Below are positions 7,595 through 14,567 of a stretch of DNA of 32,703 nt, piece by piece (position 1 is the stretch's first letter; every line of letters starts with the position of its first letter). This DNA comes from Paludibacter sp. (lineage in GTDB: Bacteria > Bacteroidota > Bacteroidia > Bacteroidales > Paludibacteraceae), in NCBI GenBank assembly GCA_009781075.1, contig WQYU01000012.1, positions 1-32,703 of the forward strand, written 5' to 3'. Made by a program: the position numbers and the translations under genes. A model generated the notes under the pieces. The model saw only the letters and a program-made list of their open reading frames with translations. It did no database searches and had not been told where the DNA came from.

Positions 7595-10036
7595 TTAAAA
7601 ATCTGCAGTTATTTTAAAGTTAAACATACGCCCTGTCAGATAATTGGGTACAGCCATTTGCAGCCCGTCGAGGCGCGAAACCCAATAATAGGAATTTACA
7701 TTGTTAATATCAAGTAGATTAAACACTTCCACATTCAAAACAATACGCTTTACAACGCTCAACCATTTGGCATTCATTAGTTTGTCTTTATCAGCTTCAA
7801 AGGCGCGCGATGCTCCGATATCGATGCGTAAATATGATGGCGCACGAAATGCTGCTCTGGAATAATCGCTACCTGGTGCCCCGAATGGCATTCCGTCTGC
7901 AAATACAGTTCTCAAATGAAGTCGATATTTTGGATTTGTTGGTAAATAATCCTGAAAAAGCATTGAAAAAACATATCGCTGACTGTTCGGACGTGGAATC
8001 CACTCCTGCTCTTTTCCATTGATAATAAATGTTTTATTATCAATTTTTTCTTTCGAATCCATCAGAGAAAAATTTAACCATGTCTCTGCTCCGGGAATTA
8101 ATTCTCCGAAAAGTTTGAAGTCAATACCAGCTGTATATGCTTTTGCATCATTAAGACCTGAATATCTGATATTTACATTTTCCAATTCATAAGAAACAAT
8201 GCGGTCGGCAAGTTTCAAATATGCCTCTGTTGTAAATTTAAAAGGTCTGCCCCACGCTCTGAAATAGTAATCGCTTCCCAAAACTACCTGTAAAGAACGT
8301 TGTGCCTTAATATCCCGATTGAGAGCGACCATTTTATCACCGTTTTCATCATCAACAATTTGCCGCAACTCTTTGTAAAAAGGTGCTTGATAATACACTC
8401 CTGTTGCCATCCGAAACGAAAAACTACGTTCCCAAAATGGTGTAAGTGCGATCATCACGCGCGGACTCAATAGAAGTTCCCTATTTACAGACCAGTAATT
8501 TGACCTCAGCCCACCGATTGCAGTCCATTGCACCCAAGAATTCTCCCACTTGTAAGTATCTTGTACATAGGCAATTGTACGTACAGAGTTTAATGTGTCG
8601 CGCGATTTTAAGGAATAGAACAAATTAAAAATATCTTTATCATAAGGCAACGAATATCCCGCTGAGTCGATACATTTCCATTCGTTAATTTTGTCGTAAA
8701 TTCGTTCTATTTGACCGGTAATACCCCATGCAATTTTATTATTGGAAATATTATATTCTCCTGAATATGTGATATTTGCAACTGTTGCCGACAAAGTATT
8801 TTTTGCGTGTTCGTGATATTGCCCAATGGCAAGCGGCGCCCCTTCAATATTTTCTCCCAAATCCTGTTTTACCTCGCTAATCAAATATGCTCCTGTGATG
8901 TCATACGCTTCATTTTCGTTTGTTCTGTATGCTGATGCTATAATGCTCATTTTCAGGTCATTATTGAGATAAATATTTAATGACAAAGCGCCAAAATATG
9001 TGCGGAAAAGGTCATTTTCCCATCCATCAAAAAAAACTTTATAATTTTGTTGCATATTATATGTTCCAAAGGCAGTTTCACGCGTTTGAGGAATGAATTC
9101 ATAACGATTTTGCGAAAAATTTCCCAAAAATGCAAGTTCTACTTTTGGAGAAATTTTATATGTTAAATATGTTTGAAAATCCAAAAAATTCGGTTTATAT
9201 TCGCCTTTTGTATCCAAAGTACCGAGTAAGTAACTCGATGTTTTATAACGAATTCCGTAAATTTGAGAAAACCTTTCAGATGAGTTGCCAAAATAAGCGG
9301 AAGCGCCCAAAAGTCCCAATGAAACGCTTCCTTCGGTTCCTTTTGGTCGTTTGTATTGAATATCCATCACAGAAGACATTTTATCGGCATATTTCGGCTC
9401 AAATCCGCCAGAAGAAAACGCAATATTTTCGGTCATATCCGAATTTACGAAACTCAAACCCTCTTGCTGTCCTGATCGAATCAGCAGCGGACGATAAACC
9501 TCTATACCATTGACATATACGGAATTTTCATCAAAATTTCCTCCTCGAACATTGTATTGCGAACTCAATTCATTATTCTGGCTCACACCCGTTGCAGCAG
9601 TAATTAACAACGCCTCAATTCCGCCGGCAACATTGGGGGTAAGGCGAATATTTTTCGCACTCATCGTTGCCATAGTGCTTGTTTGCCGCTGAATTGCCGT
9701 AACATCAACATTTTTGAGTTCACGTACTGCGGGCTGCATTACTACGGTTATTGAAAGTGTATTGCGTTGAGGATAAATAACTTGACGTATTGTTTGATAA
9801 GTTGAAAGCGAGAAAACGAGCAAAAGCGAATCGTGTTTTTCAGTTGTTAATTCGTAGTACCCATTTCTATTTGAGGCAGTTGCAGAAGATATCGTACCAT
9901 CAACTCCCACAGCAACACCCTCAACTCCGCGATTGTCTTCATCTACAACATAACCATAAATACGCAACTGTTGCTGCGCATTCAAAATATTGATTATTAA
10001 TATATTAAACAAAAATAATATTAAAATTTTTCGCAT
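7595..10036 (-). CDS. TonB-dependent outer-membrane receptor with carboxypeptidase-like regulatory domain
   Basis: 813 residues. Signal peptide about 1-20 (ending NAQ). A beta-sandwich of the CarboxypepD_reg-like type spans about 24-105 (RIYGYVVDEDNRGVEGVAV, then NGYYELTT). The plug spans about 115-225 with YNVRGGNFDENSVYVNGIEV. The rest is a 22-strand-type barrel ending in aromatic FNFKITADF. No SusD-type partner or second transporter gene is adjacent, so the substrate cannot be assigned. The downstream gene is gldB, 11 nt away. I found no clear promoter in the upstream 238-bp gap, apart from a perfect palindrome at 10080-10103. Confidence 0.88.
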   Translation of the reverse strand: MRKILILFLFNILIINILNAQQQLRIYGYVVDEDNRGVEGVAVGVDGTISSATASNRNGYYELTTEKHDSLLLVFSLSTYQTIRQVIYPQRNTLSITVVMQPAVRELKNVDVTAIQRQTSTMATMSAKNIRLTPNVAGGIEALLITAATGVSQNNELSSQYNVRGGNFDENSVYVNGIEVYRPLLIRSGQQEGLSFVNSDMTENIAFSSGGFEPKYADKMSSVMDIQYKRPKGTEGSVSLGLLGASAYFGNSSERFSQIYGIRYKTSSYLLGTLDTKGEYKPNFLDFQTYLTYKISPKVELAFLGNFSQNRYEFIPQTRETAFGTYNMQQNYKVFFDGWENDLFRTYFGALSLNIYLNNDLKMSIIASAYRTNENEAYDITGAYLISEVKQDLGENIEGAPLAIGQYHEHAKNTLSATVANITYSGEYNISNNKIAWGITGQIERIYDKINEWKCIDSAGYSLPYDKDIFNLFYSLKSRDTLNSVRTIAYVQDTYKWENSWVQWTAIGGLRSNYWSVNRELLLSPRVMIALTPFWERSFSFRMATGVYYQAPFYKELRQIVDDENGDKMVALNRDIKAQRSLQVVLGSDYYFRAWGRPFKFTTEAYLKLADRIVSYELENVNIRYSGLNDAKAYTAGIDFKLFGELIPGAETWLNFSLMDSKEKIDNKTFIINGKEQEWIPRPNSQRYVFSMLFQDYLPTNPKYRLHLRTVFADGMPFGAPGSDYSRAAFRAPSYLRIDIGASRAFEADKDKLMNAKWLSVVKRIVLNVEVFNLLDINNVNSYYWVSRLDGLQMAVPNYLTGRMFNFKITADF

Positions 10037-10079
10037 ACGAAAACTTTAAGAGTAAGATCAAAATCAATGTGAGAGACAA

Positions 10080-10103
10080 AAAAAATTTCATGAAATTTTT
10101 TTA
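10080..10103. promoter_or_regulatory. 24-bp perfect palindrome in the divergent intergenic region
   Basis: Seven A, TTT, CATG, AAA and seven T form a perfect palindrome centred at 10091/10092, 44 bp upstream of the receptor gene. It could be an operator or a bidirectional hairpin for transcripts crossing the 238-bp gap; I cannot decide which. Confidence 0.4.
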
Positions 10104-10187
10104 TATAACGTTTTTGTAAGAAAAATATTTTACAAGAAGAAAAAATAATATCATAAAAATGAGAATAATCTCTCCTTAACCTACTTT

Positions 10188-10222
10188 TTTGATAAATGAT
10201 TTTTACTTTTTTTGTATTTTTG
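10188..10222 (+). promoter_or_regulatory. Promoter of the acyltransferase gene at 10275
   Basis: The -7 element TATTTTTG (10215-10222) is followed by 52 nt to the ATG. A TTTG at 10188-10191 lies 23 nt upstream, slightly longer than the usual spacing. Confidence 0.5.
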
Positions 10223-10274
10223 CAGAAAAATTTCTTATTAAAAAAACCAGTAAAATAATATTTATAAAAATAAA

Positions 10275-11423
10275 ATGGGAAAAAATTATGATGATATTCG
10301 CAGTTTTCGTAATGAAGAAATTTCAGAAAAAGTTATTAAACTTTCTGATAATAAGCAATTTATTAATTTATTAAGTACTGTTTTTCCACTTTATCCAAAA
10401 AATGAACTTAAAACCCGTTTTGCTGCAATAAAAACCGTTGAAGAATTTCAAAGGAAATGGGATTATCCGTTTTTTAACTCGTTGGAGGCAACAAAAACAA
10501 GTGGTGTTCAACTCAAAGGAATGGAAAATTTGGATTGGGGGAAAAATTATCTTTTTATTTCCAATCATCGCGATATTGTGCTTGATGCTGCATTTTTCAA
10601 TATAAAATTACTTGAAAATCAAAAAGATACAACAGAAATTGGAATGGGGGACAACCTTTTGATTTTTCCTTGGATTAAAGATTTGGTACGAATCAACAAA
10701 AGTTTTATTGTTTATAGGAGTTTGAATATCAGAGAATTACTCACAAGATCACGGCAACTTTCAGCATATATTCGTCAAAATATCACTCAACGTAAGCAGT
10801 CGGTTTGGCTTGCACAGCGCGAAGGACGCGCGAAAAATTCTGATGACCGCACGCAGGAAAGCGTACTTAAAATGCTGAATATGAGTGGAAAAGGTGATTT
10901 TATTGCAAATATAAAACAACTAAATATTTGTCCGCTGGCTATTTCGTATGAATATGATCCCTGCGATTATCTTAAAGCTAAAGAGTTGCAGCAGCGGCGC
11001 GATAATGCAAATTACCAAAAACAGCCCGAAGATGACCTCCAAAGTATGGTTACAGGAATAATGGGCTACAAAGGAAAATTGGTATATCGTCTTGCAAGGG
11101 AAATAAATAATGTACTTGACTGCTTGTCGGAAAAAAATCATACCAAAAACGAACAAATTGCAACAGTTGCACAAATTATTGATAATCAAATATTTCTGAA
11201 TTATGAAATTTTTACTGTGAATAAAATTGCATACGATTTGTTAAATGGGGAAAAACGCTTTGCAAATGATTATTCTTTAACTCATAAACTTGATTTTGAG
11301 CGTTATATACAACTTCAACTGCAAAAAATTGAAATTGCAAATAAAGACGATGATTTTTTGCAAAAAACTATTTTGGAAATGTACGCAAATCCGCTAATAA
11401 ACCAGCAACAAGCACTTTTATAA
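10275..11423 (+). CDS. PlsC-like glycerolipid acyltransferase
   Basis: 382 residues without a membrane segment. Motif I is FISNHRDIVLDAAF (His98 and Asp104), so the catalytic pair is spaced HX5D instead of the HX4D of classical PlsC. The glycerol-3-phosphate binding motif is at WLAQREGRAKNSDDRTQ (178-194). About 95 residues precede the motif I block and about 190 follow, much longer than plain PlsC. It probably transfers an acyl group to a lysophospholipid or related envelope lipid. The neighbouring convergent gene is cdsA, the next step of phospholipid synthesis. Acyl donor and acceptor are unknown. Confidence 0.75.
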   Translation: MGKNYDDIRSFRNEEISEKVIKLSDNKQFINLLSTVFPLYPKNELKTRFAAIKTVEEFQRKWDYPFFNSLEATKTSGVQLKGMENLDWGKNYLFISNHRDIVLDAAFFNIKLLENQKDTTEIGMGDNLLIFPWIKDLVRINKSFIVYRSLNIRELLTRSRQLSAYIRQNITQRKQSVWLAQREGRAKNSDDRTQESVLKMLNMSGKGDFIANIKQLNICPLAISYEYDPCDYLKAKELQQRRDNANYQKQPEDDLQSMVTGIMGYKGKLVYRLAREINNVLDCLSEKNHTKNEQIATVAQIIDNQIFLNYEIFTVNKIAYDLLNGEKRFANDYSLTHKLDFERYIQLQLQKIEIANKDDDFLQKTILEMYANPLINQQQALL

Positions 11424-11502
11424 ATTATCGTTTTTATCTTCTATCTGACCTGCAAAAATCAATACAGCCATACAACCTTAAAAAATATTATTGTGAAAGA
11501 AT

Positions 11503-12333
11503 TTAATTTAAAAATAAAAAAATAAATGCAGCGGGTGCGGCAAAAAGTACGCTATCAAGACGGTCGAGAAAACCTCCGTGTCCGGGCATTATATTACCGG
11601 AATCTTTTACGCCGACAGTGCGCTTAATTAAACTTTCCAACAAATCTCCGAATGTCCCAAAAACTGTAATTATCAATGCAAAAAACAGCCACTTAATCAA
11701 ATTCAAATTTGTTTCAAATTTAGAAAAAATGAAACCTGCGATTAATGCTCCGACCAAACCCCCAAAGAAACCTTCCCACGATTTTTTTGGAGAAATACGC
11801 TCTATAAGTTTGTGTTTACCAAATGCTGAGCCTACCAAATATGCGAAAGTATCATTGACCCAGATAATTACAAAAAGGGCAAGCAAATAAATTGATGTTC
11901 TGAGTCCTAATTTTATTAACAAAAGAAAGGCAAATGGCAATACTATGCCAATTTGTCCAAAAATAAAATATGCAATATTATTTACAGGATTCGTTTTCCC
12001 CCTAAAAATTTCTACAATGAGAACTAAAAAAACAAGTAAAATATAGGAAATCAATAATGGAAGCATAATATACAAATCTCCCACGTAGGCAAATTTTGTA
12101 TATGACAAAGAAAAGATTGCACAAAACAGGAAACTGGCTAAAACCCCTGTCCACGTCATAGTATCGACATTTTCAAGTTTATTAGTCAATCTATGAAATT
12201 CGTAAGTGGTTAACACACAAATAATTGAAAATACAGCCGCGAAAATAAAATTGTTTATCAGAATTGCACAAACAATCAACGCAACATACACTGCGCCACT
12301 TAAAGTCCTTACCAACAAAGTTTTAATATCCAT
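11503..12333 (-). CDS. cdsA: Phosphatidate cytidylyltransferase
   Basis: 276 residues with about eight hydrophobic membrane segments. The CDP-diacylglycerol synthase signature spans about 235-261: SLIKR, then GVKDSGNIMPGHGG, then FLDRLD. Upstream, DTFAYLVGSAFGKHKL and ISPKKSWEG are also typical. It makes CDP-diacylglycerol from phosphatidic acid and CTP in the inner membrane. In related genomes cdsA commonly follows ftsH; here the two are separated by a DUF4143-type ATPase and restriction-system remnants, and cdsA has its own promoter. Confidence 0.95.
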   Translation of the reverse strand: MDIKTLLVRTLSGAVYVALIVCAILINNFIFAAVFSIICVLTTYEFHRLTNKLENVDTMTWTGVLASFLFCAIFSLSYTKFAYVGDLYIMLPLLISYILLVFLVLIVEIFRGKTNPVNNIAYFIFGQIGIVLPFAFLLLIKLGLRTSIYLLALFVIIWVNDTFAYLVGSAFGKHKLIERISPKKSWEGFFGGLVGALIAGFIFSKFETNLNLIKWLFFALIITVFGTFGDLLESLIKRTVGVKDSGNIMPGHGGFLDRLDSVLFAAPAAFIFLFLN

Positions 12334-12355
12334 TTTTCAAATTTCTTTTATTTTG

Positions 12356-12389
12356 CAAAGGTACAAAAAACTTGATTAAAACTAACAAA
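12356..12389 (-). promoter_or_regulatory. Promoter of cdsA
   Basis: Reverse-strand -7 TACCTTTG (12356-12363) with TTTG (12386-12389) 22 nt upstream. The start would fall near 12350, leaving a leader of about 17 nt before the ATG at 12333. Confidence 0.65.
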
Positions 12390-12590
12390 CGTCACTTATA
12401 CAGCGGCGTTTGTGGTCAGGATAATTTTCTTATTATATAAATCGTAATTGAAAGTTACACATAGTGTATTTGTATTTTATTGAATATTAATACTTTATGA
12501 CATTTATTTGTGTAAATATTTTTTGTAAATTATATAAAATGATTTTTTCCCCTGCTCTAACGGCTTTGCAGGTCTTGCCTTATTTTTTTA

Positions 12591-12623
12591 CAATAAAAAA
12601 GCGGACTTATAACTATCCGCTTT
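12591..12623 (-). terminator. Intrinsic terminator of the candidate small RNA
   Basis: Read on the reverse strand, AAAGCGGA and TCCGCTTT form an 8-bp stem around a 10-nt loop (12598-12605 with 12616-12623), followed by a run of six or more T. No protein-coding gene on that strand ends just upstream, so it terminates something else, most simply the structured RNA that abuts it. Confidence 0.75.
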
Positions 12624-12737
12624 ATGAGGTCTTCGACTACCCGTTATTTCAAACAATGATAAACCCGCATTTTCGCGAGGCTCTACCGTTCTTGAAATAA
12701 CTTTTTGAAATTGTCGAAGTTTCATAAAGCAAAAATA
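12591..12737 (-). ncRNA. Candidate rod-shaped small RNA, about 135 nt
   Basis: On the reverse strand a -7 element TATTTTTG (12730-12737) is followed at once by a long nested fold. TCATAAAGC (12722-12730) pairs with GCTTTATGA (12619-12627), GTCGAAG (12713-12719) with CTTCGAC (12631-12637), and TTGAAATAAC (12692-12701) with GTTATTTCAA (12643-12652). The 39-nt apical part can fold further (GGUAGA with UUUAUC, CUCGC with GCGGG). Internal loops separate the helices. A good intrinsic terminator follows directly and competes for five bases of the closing helix. No -33 element is visible. The overall rod with internal loops recalls 6S RNA, but I do not recognise the sequence and the length is short for 6S. 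Confidence 0.55.
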
Positions 12738-12849
12738 TATCAAAACGCTATCTGTATATGTCTTTTATTTTCTTTTTATGTCATTTTTTTTAAAAAATTA
12801 TACCTAAAAATCAAAGTGCAAAATTACAATAATTATCTAATTTTTATTT

Positions 12850-12870
12850 ACGTTTTACGTTTTACGTTTT
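12850..12870. repeat. Three tandem copies of ACGTTTT
   Basis: Three perfect 7-bp units lie in the untranslated stretch between the hsdR-like remnant and the candidate small RNA. No function can be assigned. Confidence 0.6.
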
Positions 12871-12921
12871 ATGGTATGTTTAAATTTCATTAGTGCAAAA
12901 TTGATTCTTTTTTAGTGTAAA

Positions 12922-12987
12922 TTATTTTGTAGATATTGCGTTTCCCAAATCTTGTTCCGTAAAGTTACCTTTTATAAATTCTCTCAT
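12922..12987 (-). pseudogene. N-terminal fragment resembling type I restriction subunit HsdR
   Basis: A 21-codon frame beginning 11 nt after the DUF4143 gene reads MREFIKGNFTEQDLGNAI and then STK-stop. From memory, FIKGxFTExxLExAIIxLF is how many HsdR subunits begin; here the match ends after NAI, where the normal protein would run on for about a thousand residues. I read it as the stub of a deleted hsdR. Support is moderate because the fragment is short, but it is strengthened by an hsdM-like tail on the other side of the ATPase. Confidence 0.4.
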
Positions 12988-12998
12988 AATAAACAAGT

Positions 12999-14240
12999 TT
13001 AATTATCCAACAACCAATCAATCACATTAATTTTTTCTATTCCTTTATAACTTGAAGACGGTTCAATGTCTGCTGTAAGAAGAATACGTTTGTTAAAATC
13101 CTTTATTCGTTCAAAAGGACGTATTTCGCGTTCAAAAGTAGATTGTTCGTTTGTTGTCCAAGCCACTTGAATATACGCTCTGTCGCCTTTCGGGGTTTTA
13201 ACTACAAAATCAATTTCCATATTGTCGGCTTTACCGATATTCACAGTGTTTCCTCGCCTCAAAAGTTCGAGAAAAACAATGTTTTCTAAATTATGCCCTT
13301 TGTTAAATTGTCTATCGCGTCCGAAGAGTGCCGATAAAAAACCTAAATCCACAGTATAAAATTTGCCGAGCGTTTGCAGCAGTTTCTTACCTTTTGTATC
13401 ATATCGGTCGGCTTGATAAAAAATGAAGCCGCCGAGAAGGTGCGACAGATAATTATCTACCGTTCGTCTGTCTATATGATTGCCTTTTGTAGTCAATGCA
13501 TTAGCAATATTGTTGGGCGAAATTATACTGCCAATTGAATCAAATATAAATCGCGCCAAATTTTCAAAGTCAAATCTTGAACGAATTTTGTTTCGTATCA
13601 TAATGTCTTTTTCAAGAATGGTATTGTAAACACTTGATAAATAATTGTTTATTTCATTCTCTTTACCTGCATTCAAAAGGTTCAAAACCTCCGGAAAACC
13701 TCCGTATTGCAAGTAGTCGTTAAAAATTTCAAATTTGCTTTTTCCAAAAGTATTGTCAAATGTTTCATCGAAAGAACTAACTTTATAACCCGATATAAAT
13801 TCGGCAAAAGAAAATGGTAATATTTTGATTTCAATGTATCTGCCTGTTAGCATTGTTGCCAAATCGGATGAGAGAAAAAAAGCGTTTGAACCGGTAAGGT
13901 ACAAATCGATAAAATCATTCACAAACAAACTGTCTGCCAAACGTTCGAACTCGGGTACCATTTGAATTTCGTCTAAAAAAACATAATTTTTCTGTTTTTT
14001 ATCCACCAATTTCATAATGTAGTTGTTCAGTACATAAACGTTGAGCAATAGTGCATTTTCTAATTTTTCGAGATTGAGATAAACGATATTTTTGGGTTCC
14101 ACACCCGAAGCAAGCAATTCTGTTTTAAACTGCTCGAATAAGGTTGATTTTCCTGCTCTACGAATACCTGTAACTACTTTTATTACATTGACATCTCGTA
14201 ATTTACGCAAGCGACTTAAATATTGTTCTCTTATTATCAT
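12999..14240 (-). CDS. AAA-type ATPase with DUF4143 domain (COG1373-like)
   Basis: 413 residues, apparently intact. Walker A is GIRRAGKS (25-32), Walker B YVFLDEIQ (86-93), and LTGSNA (115-120) is the sensor region. The ATPase domain ends near 150 and the DUF4143 region follows, with LQYGGFPEVL and a winged-helix-like middle. Near the C-terminus, GHNLENIVFLELLRRG and then EIDFVVKTPKGDRAYIQV (342-359) have the Glu, Asp and Gln-Val spacing of a PD-(D/E)XK nuclease-like fold. Function is unknown for most members; they are frequent passengers in accessory and defence loci. It has its own promoter and a hairpin leader, and lies between apparent hsdM and hsdR remnants. Confidence 0.9.
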   Translation of the reverse strand: MIIREQYLSRLRKLRDVNVIKVVTGIRRAGKSTLFEQFKTELLASGVEPKNIVYLNLEKLENALLLNVYVLNNYIMKLVDKKQKNYVFLDEIQMVPEFERLADSLFVNDFIDLYLTGSNAFFLSSDLATMLTGRYIEIKILPFSFAEFISGYKVSSFDETFDNTFGKSKFEIFNDYLQYGGFPEVLNLLNAGKENEINNYLSSVYNTILEKDIMIRNKIRSRFDFENLARFIFDSIGSIISPNNIANALTTKGNHIDRRTVDNYLSHLLGGFIFYQADRYDTKGKKLLQTLGKFYTVDLGFLSALFGRDRQFNKGHNLENIVFLELLRRGNTVNIGKADNMEIDFVVKTPKGDRAYIQVAWTTNEQSTFEREIRPFERIKDFNKRILLTADIEPSSSYKGIEKINVIDWLLDN

Positions 14241-14272
14241 AATGTTGAAAAATATGTTTTCCCCAAAGTTTT

Positions 14273-14283
14273 GGCATTATGCC
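14273..14283. promoter_or_regulatory. 11-bp palindrome in the DUF4143 leader
   Basis: GGCATTATGCC is symmetric around its central base and lies 33 bp upstream of the ATG, just after the larger hairpin. It could be an operator half of an autoregulatory site; the role is inferred. Confidence 0.3.
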
Positions 14284-14284
14284 T

Positions 14285-14322
14285 AATGTCAAAACTTGGC
14301 GAATTTGTAAAGTTTTGACATT
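14285..14322 (-). promoter_or_regulatory. Perfect 13-bp inverted repeat at the DUF4143 transcription start
   Basis: AATGTCAAAACTT (14285-14297) and AAGTTTTGACATT (14310-14322) form a perfect stem with a 12-nt loop. It begins one base downstream of the -7 element, so it covers the expected transcription start. As DNA it suits a repressor site; as RNA it would form a 5' cap hairpin. Confidence 0.55.
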
Positions 14323-14323
14323 G

Positions 14324-14331
14324 CAAAGGTA
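14324..14331 (-). promoter_or_regulatory. -7 element of the DUF4143 ATPase gene
   Basis: Reverse-strand TACCTTTG, a perfect match to TAnnTTTG, about 84 nt upstream of the ATG. No convincing -33 element is seen. Confidence 0.55.
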
Positions 14332-14410
14332 CGAAAAGTTTTTAATATGATAACATTTATTTTGGGGTGGCTCAGTTTTTTAATCCTTAAATTTTTTATT
14401 GAACTTTTTA

Positions 14411-14567
14411 TCAATATCGGACAAATATCTTTGATTTGTTTTTTAGTCGCTCGTTGATTTCACGGCGTTTGATAAACTATGTATTTGCTTGATGCAAGCG
14501 AAAAATTTTGTTTTTCAATATCTGCGAGCGTTAAGGTACGCGCTACCTCCACATAGAGTATTTTCAA
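14411..14567 (-). pseudogene. C-terminal remnant resembling type I methyltransferase HsdM, with frameshift
   Basis: Starting directly after the ftsH stop, one frame reads TLTLADIEKQNFSLASSKYI and then VYQTP-stop (stop at 14460-14462). Shifting frame just after the Tyr-Ile restores FIKRREINERLKNKSKIF up to a stop at 14411-14413. Joined, this gives SSKYI-x-FIKRR, which matches the SSKYIEFIxRD pattern I recall near the C-terminus of Bacteroidota HsdM proteins. No start codon and no upstream hsdM body exist, because ftsH is complete immediately before it. I read it as the frameshifted tail of a deleted gene. The call is from memory of the family and needs a search. Confidence 0.45.

Noticed and set aside
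11424..11502. Terminator between convergent acyltransferase and cdsA genes
   Set aside because: I saw no stem of useful length in this 79-bp gap.
12497..12700. Forward 67-codon open frame
   Set aside because: It runs antisense through the structured RNA and terminator, has no promoter, and resembles no family I know.
12705..12893. Forward 62-codon open frame
   Set aside because: Low-complexity, AT-driven composition through the ACGTTTT repeats; no coding signal.
14332..14410. Possible further piece of the restriction system upstream of the DUF4143 promoter
   Set aside because: No frame continues from the hsdM-like tail and nothing recognisable was read in it.
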